Shown here: positions 62,441 to 64,000 of the stretch, piece by piece | How positions within the stretch are numbered: position 1 is the stretch's first letter | Layout: each line of letters starts with the position of its first letter | Notes under the pieces: model-generated | The model's input: the letters and a program-made list of their open reading frames with translations, nothing else | Told to the model about the DNA's origin: nothing | Databases searched by the model: none | Translations under genes and position numbers: made by a program | Assembly: GCF_029632765.1 (NCBI RefSeq) | Contig: NZ_CP121247.1 | Coordinates: 372,001-436,000 of the forward strand | DNA: 64,000 bases | Direction: 5' to 3' | DNA from: Arcanobacterium wilhelmae | GTDB lineage: Bacteria > Actinomycetota > Actinomycetes > Actinomycetales > Actinomycetaceae

Positions 62441-63532
62441 GTGAAGGCTGCACGTTACTACGATCGCGAAGATATTCGTATTGAAGATATTGAACCCCAG
62501 GAGCTCACACCCGGCACGGCGCGCGTGAAGGTTGCGTGGTGTGGAATTTGTGGAACGGATCTGCACGAGTTCAAGGAGGGCCCGATTTTCATTCCGCCGC
62601 ATGGCCACCCGCATCCGATTTCGGGTGAGGATGCGCCGATCACTCTGGGCCACGAGATGTCGGGCGTGATTGAGGAAGTGGGCGAAGGCGTTGAGGATCT
62701 GAAGGTTGGCGATCACGTTGTTGTGGAGCCGTACCTGGTTCACGATGATGTTGATACCTCTGAGGCCAACATGTTCTACCACCTGTCGCCGGATATGAAC
62801 TTCATTGGTCTCGGCGGCGGTGGCGGCGGCCTGTCGGAGAACATTGTGGTTAAGCGCCGCTGGATCCACAAGATTCCGGATTCGATTCCGCTCGATCAGG
62901 CTGCGCTCATTGAGCCGCTGTCGGTGGGCTATCACGCTGTGGAGCGCGCAGGCTACGCCTCGGAGGAAGTTGCGAAGGGCAAGGTTGCTCTTGTTGGTGG
63001 CGCCGGCCCGATTGGTCTGCTCACCGCTGCTGTGCTCAAGGCATTCGGTGCAACCGTTGTGATGTCGGAGCTTTCGCCGCTGCGTCGTCAGAAGGCGCTT
63101 GAATCTGGTGTTGCTGATTATGCGCTCTCGCCTGCTGAGGTGGACGTGGTTGAGGAAGTGAAGAAGCTCACCGATGGTAAGGGTGCAGATGTGGCTTTCG
63201 AGTGCACCTCGGTTCAGGTTGTCTTCGATACCCTGATGAATGCTCTGCGCCCGGGCGGCGTGCTCGTGATCGTGTCGATCTGGTCGCACCACGCAGATCT
63301 GGATATCCACCAGCTCGTGATGAAGGAGATCGATCTGCGCGGAACGATTGCCTACGCTCACTCGCATCCGGCCACCATCAAGTTGGTCTCTGAGGGCAAG
63401 GTTAATCTTGAGCCGTTCATCACCGGCAAGATCGGTCTGGAGGGTCTCATTGATGAGGGCTTCGATACCCTGATCAATCGTAACGAGACTGCCGTGAAGA
63501 TCCTCGTCTCACCCTCGGGCGAGGGCCTATAG
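62441..63532 (+). CDS. 2,3-butanediol dehydrogenase-like zinc MDR enzyme
   Basis: A protein of 363 residues, GTG 62441 behind AAAGGAGA. Catalytic zinc site: AWCGICGTDLHEFKEGP near 35-51 and LGHEMSGVIEEVGEGVEDLKVGD near 75. The region PHGHPHPISGEDAPIT before it and the Gly-rich loop GLGGGGGGLSENIVV are typical of bacterial (R,R)-butanediol dehydrogenases. Rossmann motif VALVGGAGPIGLLTAAVLKAFG near 182. No structural-zinc cysteine cluster is seen. It would interconvert acetoin and butanediol with NAD(H), or act on another polyol. Sorbitol or threonine dehydrogenase activity is the alternative. Confidence 0.88.
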   Translation: MKAARYYDREDIRIEDIEPQELTPGTARVKVAWCGICGTDLHEFKEGPIFIPPHGHPHPISGEDAPITLGHEMSGVIEEVGEGVEDLKVGDHVVVEPYLVHDDVDTSEANMFYHLSPDMNFIGLGGGGGGLSENIVVKRRWIHKIPDSIPLDQAALIEPLSVGYHAVERAGYASEEVAKGKVALVGGAGPIGLLTAAVLKAFGATVVMSELSPLRRQKALESGVADYALSPAEVDVVEEVKKLTDGKGADVAFECTSVQVVFDTLMNALRPGGVLVIVSIWSHHADLDIHQLVMKEIDLRGTIAYAHSHPATIKLVSEGKVNLEPFITGKIGLEGLIDEGFDTLINRNETAVKILVSPSGEGL

Positions 63533-63577
63533 GGCGGCGCTGAACCACGCGAGGAGATGATTCTCGCAGGCGCGCGT

Positions 63578-63617
63578 GTGGGTGTGGGTCGGCGGACAAC
63601 CGCCGACCCACACCCAC
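63578..63617 (+). terminator. Terminator after the dehydrogenase gene
   Basis: Perfect 18-bp stem (63578-63595 with 63600-63617) around ACAA; no T-run follows immediately. Confidence 0.7.
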
Positions 63618-63641
63618 CGAGTTTGTCGCGAGATCACATGA

Positions 63642-63682
63642 ACGCGGGCGTCCACTGCCAAACTGGCAGTGGACGCCCGCGT
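63642..63682. terminator. Terminator of the minus-strand EcsC-like gene
   Basis: Perfect 19-bp stem ACGCGGGCGTCCACTGCCA with complement and a 3-base loop, about 20 bases past the stop of the gene at 63703. Confidence 0.75.
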
Positions 63683-63702
63683 GTTTGCCTTGTCTGCCGC
63701 TT

Positions 63703-63999
63703 CTAGGCGGCGGCGATCGATTCCTTCGTGGCGTCGATCATCGTTTTGCCGAGCGAGCGGTTGGTGTAGCCTCCCACAGCCGCCCCGATCCCGAAGGGGA
63801 GGAGCTTGCCGACGAACGCCGTGGCCTGCTTTGCAGTGAAGCGTCGGAAGATCCGCTTGCGCATCGAATCCGTGAACTTGCGCAGTGCAAGCCCCTGAAG
63901 TGATTTGATGAGCCCGCCACCTGAGGTGGTGATCCCGGCCTGCTTGGCGAGCTTCTTCACGCCAGTGGCACTCACCCCGCCCATGAGCACGGTGAGGAC
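63703..63999 (-). CDS. Partial gene, EcsC-like C-terminus
   Basis: At least 98 residues, cut by the window edge; the ATG at 63990 is probably internal. GLIKSLQGLALRKFTDSMRKR is followed by KLLPFGIGAAVGGYTNRSLGKTMIDATKE, similar in pattern to the C-terminal segment of EcsC-family proteins (lipid-associated, Gly-rich helices). Too short for certainty. Confidence 0.5.
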   Translation of the reverse strand, partial: VLTVLMGGVSATGVKKLAKQAGITTSGGGLIKSLQGLALRKFTDSMRKRIFRRFTAKQATAFVGKLLPFGIGAAVGGYTNRSLGKTMIDATKESIAAA

Positions 64000-64000
64000 A

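Overview
The window reads as chromosome of a high-G+C Gram-positive bacterium (Actinomycetota), most likely an Actinomycetaceae member of the Trueperella/Arcanobacterium type. This is an inference from content, not a database match. Supporting it are a mycothiol-pathway amidase (mca) beside greA, the order greA..mca..hemolysin III..short-chain cis-prenyl transferase as in mycobacteria, the actinobacterial block eno..ftsB/divIC..DUF501..ppx, sortase-anchored surface proteins, and DtxR-type iron boxes. There is one tRNA and no rRNA or CRISPR array.

Layout. 0-12.1 kb: cell-surface polymer region. It has two CDP-glycerol-transferase-type proteins (the first fused to a GT2 glycosyltransferase and cut by the window edge), a leucine-rich-repeat wall protein, a large alpha/beta-hydrolase-like protein with an apparent frameshift near its 3' end, and a two-domain glycosyltransferase on the minus strand. 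12.3-22.2 kb: a secreted Pro/Ala-rich protein, enolase, a large LPKTG surface protein placed between eno and ftsB, DUF501, exopolyphosphatase and NhaA. 22.3-23.8 kb: IS30-family copy 1, sitting in the loop of a palindromic repeat. 23.9-40 kb: an odd tRNA with UAA anticodon, an ABC exporter pair, Bax1-I protein, FKBP, MsrA, GreA, Mca, PPK2, hemolysin III, cis-prenyl transferase, a PfkB kinase, XseA/XseB, IspH, RmuC and YchF.

40-45 kb: a small plastic region. It holds a membrane protein, a methyltransferase remnant, a truncated relE, a VapBC-type pair, a potassium-channel gene split by IS30 copy 2, and an intact Phd/RelE pair. 45-51.8 kb: a LAFTG-ended endonuclease/phosphatase-fold protein, an MPMTG-ended 5'-nucleotidase, a Na+/H+ antiporter and heme oxygenase; the nucleotidase and heme oxygenase each have an upstream DtxR-like box. 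52-59.7 kb: an MFS exporter, then a 2-oxo-acid decarboxylase, an amino-acid permease and two tandem BrnQ carriers, which look like a module for branched-chain or aromatic amino-acid uptake and decarboxylation. 59.7-64 kb: DUF421 protein, isochorismatase remnant, PepSY lipoprotein, quinone-oxidoreductase-like MDR protein, 2,3-butanediol-dehydrogenase-like enzyme, and a partial EcsC-like gene.

Most unusual signals: a 10-bp palindrome (CCGACGTCGG) and its one-base variants that recur through the window in coding and non-coding DNA and form several hairpins; IS30 copy 1 inserted exactly in the centre of a palindromic repeat; a class-I-shaped tRNA with UAA anticodon and a mismatched T stem; and four wall-anchored proteins using three different sorting-motif types. 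Start codons were chosen by ribosome-binding sites and family length; all functional calls are from reading the sequence without database searches.
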